Shown here one piece after another: positions 5,966 through 13,916 of a stretch of DNA of 64,000 bases (position 1 is its first letter; every line of letters begins with the position of its first letter). The stretch comes from Hominenteromicrobium sp900549945 (lineage in GTDB: Bacteria > Bacillota > Clostridia > Oscillospirales > Acutalibacteraceae): the NCBI GenBank assembly GCA_902472305.1, contig CABRNK010000012.1, positions 1 to 64,000 of the forward strand, read 5' to 3'. The translations under genes were made by a program, and so were the position numbers. The notes under the pieces are model-generated. The model worked only from the letters and a program-made list of their open reading frames with translations. It was not told the origin of the DNA and did not search any database.

Positions 5966-7183
5966 ATGAAAAAAAGAGTCCTGCTCTGCCTGATCGCGCT
6001 GTTCAAGGTGCTTTACGGGGCTGTGTACGCGCCGCTCAAGCTGCTGCCCATGCAGCGGAAAGTCGTGATGATCAGCCGGCAGAGCAATAAGCTGCGCCCG
6101 GATTTCGAGCAGATCGGCGCGGCGCTGGCGAAGCGAGACCCCTCGGTGCGCATCGTCTACCTCTGCCGCATGATCGGCGACACGCTCCCCGCGCGGATCG
6201 GCTACGGCTTCCACCTGCTGCGCTGTGCGGCGCAGCTCGCGACGGCCTCGGTCTGTATTGTGGACGGCTACTGCATCCCGGTCAGCATGCTGAAGCACCG
6301 GCCCGGCCTGCGCATCGTGCAGGTGTGGCACGCGCTCGGCGCGGTAAAGAAATTCGGCCGGCAGGCGCTTGCCGTGCCCGCCGGGCGGGATAAGGACATC
6401 GCCGAGCACATGGGCATGCACCGAAACTACGACTGCGTGCTTTGCGCGAGCCGGCGCACCGCGAAGATCTACGGCGAGGCGTTCGGCGTTTCGCCGGACA
6501 AGCTGCGCGTGATCGGCGTGCCGCGCGTCGATGCCATCCTGAAAATGGACCGTTCGCGCTGCCGCCGCCGTTTCTACGCGGCGTACCCGGCGCTGCGCAG
6601 CCGCAGAACCGTCCTCTATGTGCCGACGTTCCGCGAGGGCAGAATGCCCGACCTCGCGCCGATGCTGCGCGCCGCCGAGGCGGCCGGCGTCAACTTGGTC
6701 GTGCGGCTGCACCCGCTCGACCGCGAGCGGCTGAAAAACCACCCCGAGGTGCCGGCGTTTCTCGAGTGCGAAAAGTTCGGCACCTTTACGCTGATGGCGG
6801 CGGCCGACGCCGTCGTCACCGATTATTCGGCGATTTCGATCGAGGCGAGCCTCATCAAAAAGCCCGTGTACTTCTATGTCTACGACATCGAGGCGTACGC
6901 GGCCGAGCGCGGCCTGAATTTCGACCCTCTCCGGGAGATGCCGCACTGCGCGTCGAAGGACTTCGGCGTGCTGCTCGAAAAGATCCTGCACGAGCCGTAC
7001 GATTTTGAAAAGCTCGAGGCGTTCCGCGCGCAGTTCGTCGAGACGAACGACAAGCACAACGTAGACCGCATTGTGCAGCTTGTGCTTCGATACATGGACA
7101 AAGGAGTGACAGCCCATGCGAGCCGTGCCTGCGGCGCTTATACGGCGGTTTCCGGCGCTTCGGATTGCTGCGCGGAGGAGTAG
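5966..7183 (+). CDS. CDP-glycerol glycerophosphotransferase family protein (TagB-like)
   Basis: This 405-residue protein begins with an amphipathic or weakly hydrophobic N-terminus (K-R-V-L-L-C-L-I-A-L-F-K-V-L-Y) and carries the family's nucleotide-sugar fold: Q-V-W-H-A-L-G-A-V-K-K-F-G, V-L-Y-V-P-T-F-R-E-G, V-R-L-H-P-L and T-D-Y-S-A-I-S-I-E-A. The family transfers glycerol-phosphate from CDP-glycerol to lipid-linked or polymer acceptors at the inner membrane face. The start at 5966 has AAGGAAAGG upstream. The last ~20 residues overlap the next gene and look unlike the family, so the natural end may have shifted. Confidence 0.82.
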   Translation: MKKRVLLCLIALFKVLYGAVYAPLKLLPMQRKVVMISRQSNKLRPDFEQIGAALAKRDPSVRIVYLCRMIGDTLPARIGYGFHLLRCAAQLATASVCIVDGYCIPVSMLKHRPGLRIVQVWHALGAVKKFGRQALAVPAGRDKDIAEHMGMHRNYDCVLCASRRTAKIYGEAFGVSPDKLRVIGVPRVDAILKMDRSRCRRRFYAAYPALRSRRTVLYVPTFREGRMPDLAPMLRAAEAAGVNLVVRLHPLDRERLKNHPEVPAFLECEKFGTFTLMAAADAVVTDYSAISIEASLIKKPVYFYVYDIEAYAAERGLNFDPLREMPHCASKDFGVLLEKILHEPYDFEKLEAFRAQFVETNDKHNVDRIVQLVLRYMDKGVTAHASRACGAYTAVSGASDCCAEE

Positions 7184-8345
7184 GGCGCTCGTGCGCCGCC
7201 TGCGGTTTCTCTGCCGGGCGGGCCTGCCGCACATAGAGGAAAAAACGGTGGTTTTTGCGGCCTACGGCGGGCGCAGCTATGCGTGCAGCCCGAAGGCGAT
7301 TTACGAATATATGCGCGATACCCCGGAATACGGTGATTTCACGCTGATCTGGCTGTTTAAGGACCCCGAGCGCTACCGCTTTTTGGAGGCGCACCCGCGC
7401 ACGAAGCTCTGCGCGTTCGGCTCGTCCGAGGCGGACCGCGCGGCGGCGCGCGCCAAATACTGGGTGTTCAACTTCATGGTGCCGGATGAATGGGTCCCGC
7501 GCAGGGAGCAGGTCTACGTGCAGTGCTGGCACGGTACGCCGCTCAAAAAGCTGGGGCTCGACCTTGTGCGCTCGGAAAACGCGATGAACAGCGTGCGGGA
7601 GATCCACGCGCGCTACAGGGAAAACGCAAAAAAGCTCGATTACCTGCTTTCGCCCTCGCCGTTTGCATCGGCGGCGTTTACCACGGCGTGGGGGCTGCGC
7701 GCGGCCCAAAAGGCGGGCGCGGTGCTCGAGCTGGGCTACCCGCGCAACGATTTTCTGGCCGCCTATACCCAGCGGGACGCGGCGCGTATCCGCGAGAGGC
7801 TCGGCCTTTCCGGCTGTGAGAAGCGGATTCTTCTGTATGCGCCGACGTGGCGGGACGACCAGTACGACCCGAAAAAGGGCTATACATACGACTGCCCGGT
7901 CGATTTCGACCGGCTGCGGGCGAGCCTCAGCGAGGATTTCGTCATCCTGTTCCGCGCGCACTACCTTGTGGCGGATCAATTTGATTTCAGCCGGTACGCC
8001 GGCTTTGTACTGGATGTCTCCGGCATAGACGACATCAACGACCTTTACGTGGTTTCGGATATGCTGATTACGGACTATTCCAGCGTTTTTTTTGATTATG
8101 CGAATCTCGGCCGGCCCATCCTGTTTTATATGTATGACTTGGAGCTTTACCGCGGCCGGCTGCACGAGTTTTATCTCGAGCCGGACGAGCTGCCCGGCGA
8201 AATCGTCCGGGACGAGGCCGCGCTCGCCGACGCGGTGCGGCGCAGCATCGGGGCGGGGGCGCAGCTCGGCGCGTTCAACGCCCGGTTCAACCCGTATCAG
8301 GACGGGCAGGCATCAAAGCGAATTGTGGAGGCAATGATCGAATGA
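7116..8345 (+). CDS. CDP-glycerol glycerophosphotransferase (TagF-like)
   Basis: This 409-residue protein has the TagF catalytic motifs: C-W-H-G-T-P-L-K-K-L-G near 140, Y-P-R-N-D near 208, L-Y-A-P-T-W-R-D-D near 238, F-R-A-H-Y and T-D-Y-S-S-V-F-F-D-Y near 320. These match poly(glycerol-phosphate) polymerases that extend wall teichoic acid or similar polymers. ATG 7116 has a strong AAGGAG 9 bases away but overlaps the preceding gene by 68 bases. A GTG at 7191 with its own GGAGGAG is an alternative start lying after that gene's stop. Confidence 0.87.
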   Translation: MRAVPAALIRRFPALRIAARRSRALVRRLRFLCRAGLPHIEEKTVVFAAYGGRSYACSPKAIYEYMRDTPEYGDFTLIWLFKDPERYRFLEAHPRTKLCAFGSSEADRAAARAKYWVFNFMVPDEWVPRREQVYVQCWHGTPLKKLGLDLVRSENAMNSVREIHARYRENAKKLDYLLSPSPFASAAFTTAWGLRAAQKAGAVLELGYPRNDFLAAYTQRDAARIRERLGLSGCEKRILLYAPTWRDDQYDPKKGYTYDCPVDFDRLRASLSEDFVILFRAHYLVADQFDFSRYAGFVLDVSGIDDINDLYVVSDMLITDYSSVFFDYANLGRPILFYMYDLELYRGRLHEFYLEPDELPGEIVRDEAALADAVRRSIGAGAQLGAFNARFNPYQDGQASKRIVEAMIE

Positions 8346-10804
8346 GTAGACATATCGCAAAGATTTCCAAAGGGTTCAAGGCGCTGCGCAAGGCGCTGAA
8401 GCGTGCGCGGAAAAGCCCGTTCTTCCGCGCGCGCTACCACTACGTGCGCTGGTATGAAAAGGGCGAGATCGACCCGAACGCCGTTCTGCTTCAGGCATAC
8501 GACGGCAAGGGCATCCTCGGCAACCCGTACTATATCCTGCGGACGCTGTGCACCGACCCTGCCTACGCGCACCTGAAGCTCTACGTCGTTTCCACAAAGA
8601 GCGATATGCCCGCCGTTGAGGCGGCGCTCCGCGCGCTCGGCGGCCGCGCCGAGGCCGTGCGCATCTATTCGCGGCAATACTGTAAGCTGCTCGCCACCTG
8701 CGGCTATCTTGTCAATAACTCGACCTTCGCCTCCTTCTTCATCAAGCGGCCGGGGCAGGTGTACCTCAATACGTGGCACGGCACGCCGCTCAAGCAGATG
8801 GGGCGCAAGATCATCAGCGCGCCGAACGAGCTCGGCAACTCGCAGCGCAACATGCTGATGGCCGATTACCTGCTCTATCCGAACCGCTTCACCTTCGAGG
8901 TGATGAAGCGGGACTACATGCTCGACAACATGTTCAAGGGCAAATACATCCTCGGCCCCTACCCGCGCAACGACGCGTTTTTCGATGCGGAGGGCCGCGC
9001 GCGGATCCGCTCGCAGATCGGCTGCGCGGACAAGAAGGTCGTCGTCTACATGCCGACCTGGCGCGGCACGCTCGACAAAAAGGACAACGACGCGCAGTGC
9101 GCTTATATTTTGGAAATGCTGGCGGAGCTGGACAGCCGGCTCGGCGACGACACGGTGATCTTTGCAAAGATGCACAACTACGTCTCGTCCCGCATCTCGT
9201 TCGACGATTTTCGCCATATCCGCCCGTTTGACAGCCGGTATGAAACCTATGAATTCCTGAATGCGGCCGACTGCCTCGTGACGGATTACTCGAGCGTTTT
9301 CTTCGATTTCGCGAACACCGGCCGAAAGATCATCCTCTTTGCCTACGACAAGGAGGCGTACCTGCGCGACAGAGGCATGTACCTGCCGTATGAATCGCTG
9401 CCGTTCCCGACCGTAGAGAGCGTCGGGGCACTGGCGGAGGCGCTCCGGCTGCTCGAGTGCTTCGAGGAATACGGCGCGTTTCAGAAGGAATACTGCACGT
9501 ATGACGGCGCGGACGGCGCGGCGCGGATCTGCCGCCTCGTGTTCGGCGGCGCGGCAGAGGTGCAGAACGCCGAGGTCATCGACGGCGCGGCCTTTGCGAA
9601 CAACCGGGAAAACGTGCTGATCATGCCCGGCGCCCTGCAAAAGAACGGAATCACGACGGCGTGCCTCTCCGTGCTCCACAATCTCGACCTTGAGAAGCGG
9701 AACTACACGGTGATCTTCTACCGCAACGCCGTGAATAAGAACCGCCTGACGCTCAACCTGCTGCCGGAGCAGGTCACCTACCTTTCCATGCAGGGCTACG
9801 GCCTTATGACGGTTTCGGAGACCCTTGCGCAGGCGCTGTACTTCCGGCTGAACCTCGAAACGAAGTGGATTCAGAAAAAGATGGAATCGTACTTCTCGCG
9901 CGAGGTCAAGCGCCTGCTGCCGCGCCAGCATTTCGAGTACCTGCTCCATTACACCGGCTACGAGCGGAAGATCATCCACCTCTACAGCCGGATGCCGAAC
10001 GCCCGGCGGATAATTTTTGTCCACAACGATATGGCGCAGGAGTACAAGCTCAAGGGCAATTTCCACATGCCGTCCATCCGAAAAGCATACGGCAGCTTTG
10101 ATAAGATCGCGCCGGTGCGCGAGGGGCTGACGCAGTCCCTGCGGCAGGCGTTTCCGGAAATTGCCGGCGAGCGCCTCCACGTGGTGCACAATGTCAACGA
10201 TATTGCCGGCATCAGGGAAAAGGCCCTGAATCCGCTCGCCTTCGATGCGGATACGCAGAGCACGGTCGAGCTCGAGGCGCTGGACGCGGTGCTCCGCGAC
10301 GGCCGGAACCTCATCTTCACGAATATCGCGCGCTTCTCGCCCGAAAAGGGGCTGGACCGCCTGATCCGCGCGTTCGTCTCCTTCATGCCCGACCACCCGA
10401 ACGCCTATCTCGTCATCATCGGCGGGTACGGCAGCGAGTTTGCTAAAATCCGGGATATGGCGCTCGAAATGGGCGGCGGCAGGATCTTTGTCATCCGCTC
10501 CATGTCGAACCCGTACCCGATCCTCGCGCAGAGCAGCGCTTTCTTCCTCTCCTCGCTGCACGAGGGGCTGCCGATGACGATCATGGAGGCGCTGATCCTC
10601 GGCATACCGGTGATTTCAACCGACATCGAGGGCCCGGCGGATTTCCTGCGGCAGGGCTACGGCACGCTGGTCGAAAACACCGAGGCGGGCATCGAGCGCG
10701 GCATGCGCGCGTTCGCACAGGGCGGCATGCGCGCGGAAAAGACGTTTGACCCCGAGGCGTTCAACCGGCAGGCGCTCGCCGAATTTGAAGCATTGTTCGA
10801 GTGA
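8342..10804 (+). CDS. Fusion of CDP-glycerol glycerophosphotransferase and GT4 glycosyltransferase
   Basis: This 820-residue protein joins two transferases. Residues about 60-400 are TagF-like (N-T-W-H-G-T-P-L-K-Q-M-G, Y-M-P-T-W-R-G-T, T-D-Y-S-S-V-F-F-D-F). Residues about 420-820 are a GT-B, family 4-type glycosyltransferase with F-T-N-I-A-R-F-S-P-E-K-G-L-D-R-L, I-I-G-G-Y-G and S-L-H-E-G-L-P-M-T-I-M-E-A-L. The fusion suggests one enzyme adding alternating glycerol-phosphate and sugar units, or adding a sugar branch to the polymer. Its ATG overlaps the previous stop by four bases. Confidence 0.88.
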   Translation: MSRHIAKISKGFKALRKALKRARKSPFFRARYHYVRWYEKGEIDPNAVLLQAYDGKGILGNPYYILRTLCTDPAYAHLKLYVVSTKSDMPAVEAALRALGGRAEAVRIYSRQYCKLLATCGYLVNNSTFASFFIKRPGQVYLNTWHGTPLKQMGRKIISAPNELGNSQRNMLMADYLLYPNRFTFEVMKRDYMLDNMFKGKYILGPYPRNDAFFDAEGRARIRSQIGCADKKVVVYMPTWRGTLDKKDNDAQCAYILEMLAELDSRLGDDTVIFAKMHNYVSSRISFDDFRHIRPFDSRYETYEFLNAADCLVTDYSSVFFDFANTGRKIILFAYDKEAYLRDRGMYLPYESLPFPTVESVGALAEALRLLECFEEYGAFQKEYCTYDGADGAARICRLVFGGAAEVQNAEVIDGAAFANNRENVLIMPGALQKNGITTACLSVLHNLDLEKRNYTVIFYRNAVNKNRLTLNLLPEQVTYLSMQGYGLMTVSETLAQALYFRLNLETKWIQKKMESYFSREVKRLLPRQHFEYLLHYTGYERKIIHLYSRMPNARRIIFVHNDMAQEYKLKGNFHMPSIRKAYGSFDKIAPVREGLTQSLRQAFPEIAGERLHVVHNVNDIAGIREKALNPLAFDADTQSTVELEALDAVLRDGRNLIFTNIARFSPEKGLDRLIRAFVSFMPDHPNAYLVIIGGYGSEFAKIRDMALEMGGGRIFVIRSMSNPYPILAQSSAFFLSSLHEGLPMTIMEALILGIPVISTDIEGPADFLRQGYGTLVENTEAGIERGMRAFAQGGMRAEKTFDPEAFNRQALAEFEALFE

Positions 10805-10862
10805 TTTCAATAGAAACCTTGCTGGAAGCATCGCGCGGCAGCGCGGGAAAGGCTGGATAACC

Positions 10863-11270
10863 ATGAAAAGAGTTTTGACCTACGGCACGTTTGACCTGCT
10901 CCATTACGGGCATATCAATCTTTTGAAGCGCGCGAAGGCGCTCGGCGATTACCTGATCGTCGCGCTCTCGACCGACGAGTTTAACGCGGGCAAGGGCAAG
11001 GTCGCGTTTCACGATTACGAGACGCGCAAGCTGATGCTCGAGGCGATCCGCTATGTCGATCTTGTCATCCCGGAGGAAAGCTGGGAGCAGAAAGCCAGCG
11101 ATGTCAGGGACTACCATGTCGACGTTGTCGTGATGGGCAGTGATTGGGCCGGCAGCGACCGCTTTGACTATCTCAAGAAATACTGCGAGCTGGTCTTTCT
11201 GGACCGCACGCCCGGCATCTCCACAACGAAAATCAAGCACGAGCTCGGCATCGTGAAGGACGAAGCGTGA
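10863..11270 (+). CDS. tagD: Glycerol-3-phosphate cytidylyltransferase
   Basis: This 135-residue protein makes CDP-glycerol from CTP and glycerol-3-phosphate, the donor for the three enzymes upstream. It shows the nucleotidyltransferase signature T-Y-G-T-F-D-L-L-H-Y-G-H at the N-terminus and R-T-P-G-I-S-T-T-K-I near the end, at the normal family length. It lies 58 bases after the fusion gene and is followed by a strong terminator, so it closes the operon. Confidence 0.93.
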   Translation: MKRVLTYGTFDLLHYGHINLLKRAKALGDYLIVALSTDEFNAGKGKVAFHDYETRKLMLEAIRYVDLVIPEESWEQKASDVRDYHVDVVVMGSDWAGSDRFDYLKKYCELVFLDRTPGISTTKIKHELGIVKDEA

Positions 11271-11275
11271 ATAAG

Positions 11276-11329
11276 CGCCGCCCGCCCTGCATACACTGTA
11301 AAAAAATGCAGGGCGGGCGGCGTTTTTTT
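11276..11329 (+). terminator. Strong intrinsic terminator after tagD
   Basis: A perfect 17-bp stem (11276-11292 with 11306-11322) is followed by seven T residues (11323-11329). Confidence 0.93.
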
Positions 11330-11359
11330 GTGCGCCCCCGACGCAGGGGGGGGATTATC

Positions 11360-11830
11360 TTGAAAAAGCGGGATGTTTACGGCTATCTGATCGGCATCGC
11401 GGCGGCGGAGCTCGTCGGCCTGCTCGCGCGGCTCTTTTCGGGCGCCGGCGACGCGTTTTACAGCGCGCTGCGCCAGCCGCCGCTCGCACCGCCGGGCTGG
11501 GTGTTTCCGGTTGCGTGGGCGCTTCTCTACGCGATGATGGGCGCCGCGTCGTATGGGATCTGGAGCAGCGCGGGCGAGGGGCGGCGCTGCGCGCTCCTAT
11601 TGTACGCCGTGCAGCTTGCGGTCAATTTTTCGTGGACGATCGTGTTCTTCCGCTTTCAGCTTGTGGGGCCGGCCGCAGCGGTGCTCGCGCTGCTCTGCGT
11701 GCTCGTCGCGCTCACGATGCTGTGCTTTTGGAGACTGCGCCGCAGCGCCGGGCTTCTGATGCTGCCGTATCTTTTGTGGTCGCTGTTCGCGCTGTACCTG
11801 AACGCGGGGGTCTGGCTCTTAAACCCGTGA
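11360..11830 (+). CDS. TspO/MBR family membrane protein
   Basis: This 156-residue protein has five predicted membrane helices and the TspO landmarks: P-P-L-A-P-P-G-W-V-F-P-V-A-W-A-L-L-Y near 38-55, N-F-S-W-T-I-V-F-F near 91, and a final L-Y-L-N-A-G-V-W-L-L-N. The family binds tetrapyrroles such as protoporphyrin and acts in stress responses; the role here is unknown. A TTG start at 11360 is chosen because a G-rich ribosome site (11344-11353) precedes it. Earlier in-frame codons lie inside the tagD terminator hairpin. Confidence 0.85.
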   Translation: MKKRDVYGYLIGIAAAELVGLLARLFSGAGDAFYSALRQPPLAPPGWVFPVAWALLYAMMGAASYGIWSSAGEGRRCALLLYAVQLAVNFSWTIVFFRFQLVGPAAAVLALLCVLVALTMLCFWRLRRSAGLLMLPYLLWSLFALYLNAGVWLLNP

Positions 11831-11855
11831 AATTTTCCCCGAAAGCAAACGAAAA

Positions 11856-11903
11856 GGGCGCCCTGCGGAACGAGCGGTTCCGTGCGGGGCGTCCTCTTGT
11901 TTT
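11856..11903. terminator. Probable convergent terminator between tspO and the deacylase gene
   Basis: GGGCGCCCTGCGGAAC pairs imperfectly with GTTCCGTGCGGGGCGTCC, and the right side continues into TCTTGTTTTT. The two flanking genes point at each other, so it may serve both. Confidence 0.5.
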
Positions 11904-11907
11904 TGAG

Positions 11908-12387
11908 TCAGGCGGTCAGATCGGCGTACCCGGCCTCGATCAGCGCGGCGAGCGCCTCCGGGTTCACGAGGAGCTGCACGCCGCGCTGCCCGGCGCTGAC
12001 GGCGATCTCGTCGAACAGCACGGCGGTCTCATCGAAGTACGTCGGGAATTTCTTTTTCATGCCGACGGGCGAGCAGCCGCCGCGGATGTAGCCGGTCACC
12101 GGCAGCAGCTCCTTCACGTGCAGCAGCTCCACGGCCTTATTGCCGCTTGCTTTCGCGGCCTTTTTGAGGTCGAGCGATTCGGCGACCGGGATGCAGAACA
12201 CTGTAAAGCCGGTTTTATCGCCGCGGGCGACGAGCGTTTTGAACACCGCCTCGCGCGCCATGCCGACGGCGTCCGCCGCGTGCACGCCGGAGAGGTCGTC
12301 CTCGTCGAATTCATACGTGCGCACCGCGTAGGGAAGCCGCGCGCTGTCGAGCAGGCGCATCGCATTCGTTTTTTTCAGAGCGCTCAT
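11908..12387 (-). CDS. ybaK: Cys-tRNA(Pro)/aminoacyl-tRNA deacylase, YbaK/EbsC family
   Basis: This 159-residue protein hydrolyses mischarged tRNA in trans. It has the family pattern: T-N-A-M-R-L-L-D near the N-terminus, V-F-K-T-L-V-A-R-G, the F-C-I-P-V-A-E segment, K-K-A-A-K-A-S-G-N-K, and the G-Y-I-R-G-G-C-S-P-V-G-M-K-K loop. Length is normal. Start 12387 overlaps the stop of the SGNH hydrolase gene by four bases, so the two are translationally coupled. Confidence 0.9.
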   Translation of the reverse strand: MSALKKTNAMRLLDSARLPYAVRTYEFDEDDLSGVHAADAVGMAREAVFKTLVARGDKTGFTVFCIPVAESLDLKKAAKASGNKAVELLHVKELLPVTGYIRGGCSPVGMKKKFPTYFDETAVLFDEIAVSAGQRGVQLLVNPEALAALIEAGYADLTA

Positions 12388-12980
12388 GCTTCGCCGAGCG
12401 CCTCCAGAATATATTTTGCCGCCTGCGCCGCGCACTTGCGGTAGCCCTCCTCGGTGAGGTGGAGCATGTCGGCGCACTTGTAGCAGTTCGCGTCCTCCCT
12501 GCACAGCGCGTAGAGGTCGTTGACTGTCACGTTTTCCTCAGCCATCAGCGCCGTGGCCGCCGCGTTGTACCGCCGCACCCACGCGTCGTTGTAGTGGATG
12601 CTGTCGGCCTCGGTGCCGGTGTTGTCGGCCGCGGTGCCGGGGGTGAGGATCGGCGTCGTCGTGGCGAAGATCACCTTCGCGCCGCTGCGGCGGCACTCGC
12701 CGAGGATGCGCTTTAAAAAGTGGACGTACTCGTCGACCGGGTGCATCGGCTCCGCCATCGGCGGCTCGACGTTCATGTCCCAGTAGCCGTTGTTCCAGTG
12801 CACAACGTCGAACTTGCCGTGCTTTTTGAACATCTGGTTTGCCTGCCAAAGCGTGTAGGCAGCGAAACGGCCGTTGTCGTCGGGGTCGTAAATGACCTCG
12901 CACTTGCCCTCAAGCAGCTCCTTCACGTAGTCGTCATAGCCCATGCGGATCGAATCGCCGAGCAGAAGAACTTTTTTCAT
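12384..12980 (-). CDS. SGNH/GDSL-family hydrolase
   Basis: This 198-residue protein begins L-L-L-G-D-S-I-R-M-G-Y, which holds the catalytic serine of block I. It has W-N-N-G-Y-W-D around residue 67 and ends with D-M-L-H-L-T-E-E-G-Y, which supplies the Asp-X-X-His of the catalytic site. There is no signal peptide, so it is probably a cytoplasmic esterase or deacetylase; the substrate is unknown. The start at 12980 has a GGAAAGGA ribosome site and a good promoter 40 bases upstream. Confidence 0.85.
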   Translation of the reverse strand: MKKVLLLGDSIRMGYDDYVKELLEGKCEVIYDPDDNGRFAAYTLWQANQMFKKHGKFDVVHWNNGYWDMNVEPPMAEPMHPVDEYVHFLKRILGECRRSGAKVIFATTTPILTPGTAADNTGTEADSIHYNDAWVRRYNAAATALMAEENVTVNDLYALCREDANCYKCADMLHLTEEGYRKCAAQAAKYILEALGEA

Positions 12981-13020
12981 AACCGAATCATCCTTTCCAT
13001 ATTTCCGTCGGATCAGCCTT

Positions 13021-13049
13021 ATTATAATGCGCGGCCCGGCAGAATGCAA
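13021..13049 (-). promoter_or_regulatory. Promoter of the SGNH hydrolase operon
   Basis: On the minus strand TTGCAT (13049-13044), a 17-base spacer and TATAAT (13026-13021). Confidence 0.75.
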
Positions 13050-13059
13050 GTCCGCGGGC

Positions 13060-13088
13060 TTGCGCTTCGCGCGGCGCCGTGCTATACT
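13060..13088 (+). promoter_or_regulatory. Promoter of the nucleotidyltransferase gene
   Basis: TTGCGC (13060-13065), a 17-base spacer and TATACT (13083-13088), about 55 bases before the start codon and divergent from the SGNH promoter. Confidence 0.65.
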
Positions 13089-13141
13089 GGTACGCACAAA
13101 ACGCGCCGGATCACGGGCGCGGAACAAAAGGGGGAACGGAC

Positions 13142-13835
13142 ATGGACATGCAGGTGTGGATGAAGGAATTTCAGGAGGCGGTGCGCGCGGCGTTCGGCGA
13201 GCGCGTCGTGTGTCGGCTTGCAGGGCAGCCGGGGGCGGGGCGAGGCGTCGGAGACAAGCGACATCGACGCCGCCGTGATTTTCGACCGGCTCTGCCCGGA
13301 CGACCTGCGCCGCTACGACCGCGCGGTTTCGGCGCTGCCGCACCGGGCGCTGCTCTGCGGCTTCGTCGCGGGCCGCGCGGAGCTCGAGCGCTGGGACGAC
13401 GCGGATCTCTTTCAATTCTGGTTTGACACAACGCCCGTGTACGGCAGCCTTGATTTCCTGCGCCCGCGCATCACGGAGGCGGCCGCACAGCGCGCCGTGC
13501 GCATGGGCGCGTGCAATCTCTACCACGCCTGCGCGCACAATATGCTGCACGAGAAAAGCCCGGAGGTGCTCGGCGCGCTCCTGAAATCCGCAGTGTTCAC
13601 GGTGCAGGTGAAGCACTGCTGTGCGCACGGCGCGTATATCCGGCAGCACCGGGCGCTGTGCAGGGCCGTATCGGGCGCGGACCGTGAAATCGTCGAAGCG
13701 GCGCTCGCGGCAAAGGCGGGGAAAGCTCTGGATTTTGAAAAAACGTCCGATCTGCTGTTCGCTTGGGCGGGCGAGCTGATCCGGCAGCCGCCCTGCCGCG
13801 GCCCGATCGGCACATCCGCGCCGCGCGGCGAATAA
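13142..13835 (+). pseudogene. Nucleotidyltransferase-domain protein with a frameshift
   Basis: The first 24 codons from ATG 13142 (M-D-M-Q-V-W-M-K-E-F, ending G-E-R-V-V-C) and the long frame from about 13212 (V-G-L-Q-G-S-R-G-R-G-E-A-S-E-T-S-D-I-D) together make a normal DNA polymerase-beta-type nucleotidyltransferase. The G-S-X4-G...S-D-I-D metal site lies in the second frame. They are out of register at the short GT run at 13208-13213. Two extra bases (one GT unit) would restore the expected V-V-C-V-G-L-Q-G-S. Either the gene is broken, switches by slippage, or the assembly has an error. The C-terminal part resembles minor nucleotidyltransferase helical regions; substrate unknown. Confidence 0.75.
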
Positions 13836-13844
13836 AAGCAAAAG

Positions 13845-13887
13845 AGAACGGATACAGCCGCTCCATAAAAGGGGCCGTATCCGTTCT
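13845..13887. terminator. Bidirectional terminator
   Basis: AGAACGGATAC (13845-13855) pairs with GTATCCGTTCT (13877-13887), extended inward by GCC/GGC. T-rich DNA follows on both strands, serving the convergent nucleotidyltransferase and nfnB genes. Confidence 0.8.
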
Positions 13888-13916
13888 TCTTATATCAATT
13901 TATCGGCTTAGGCGGT

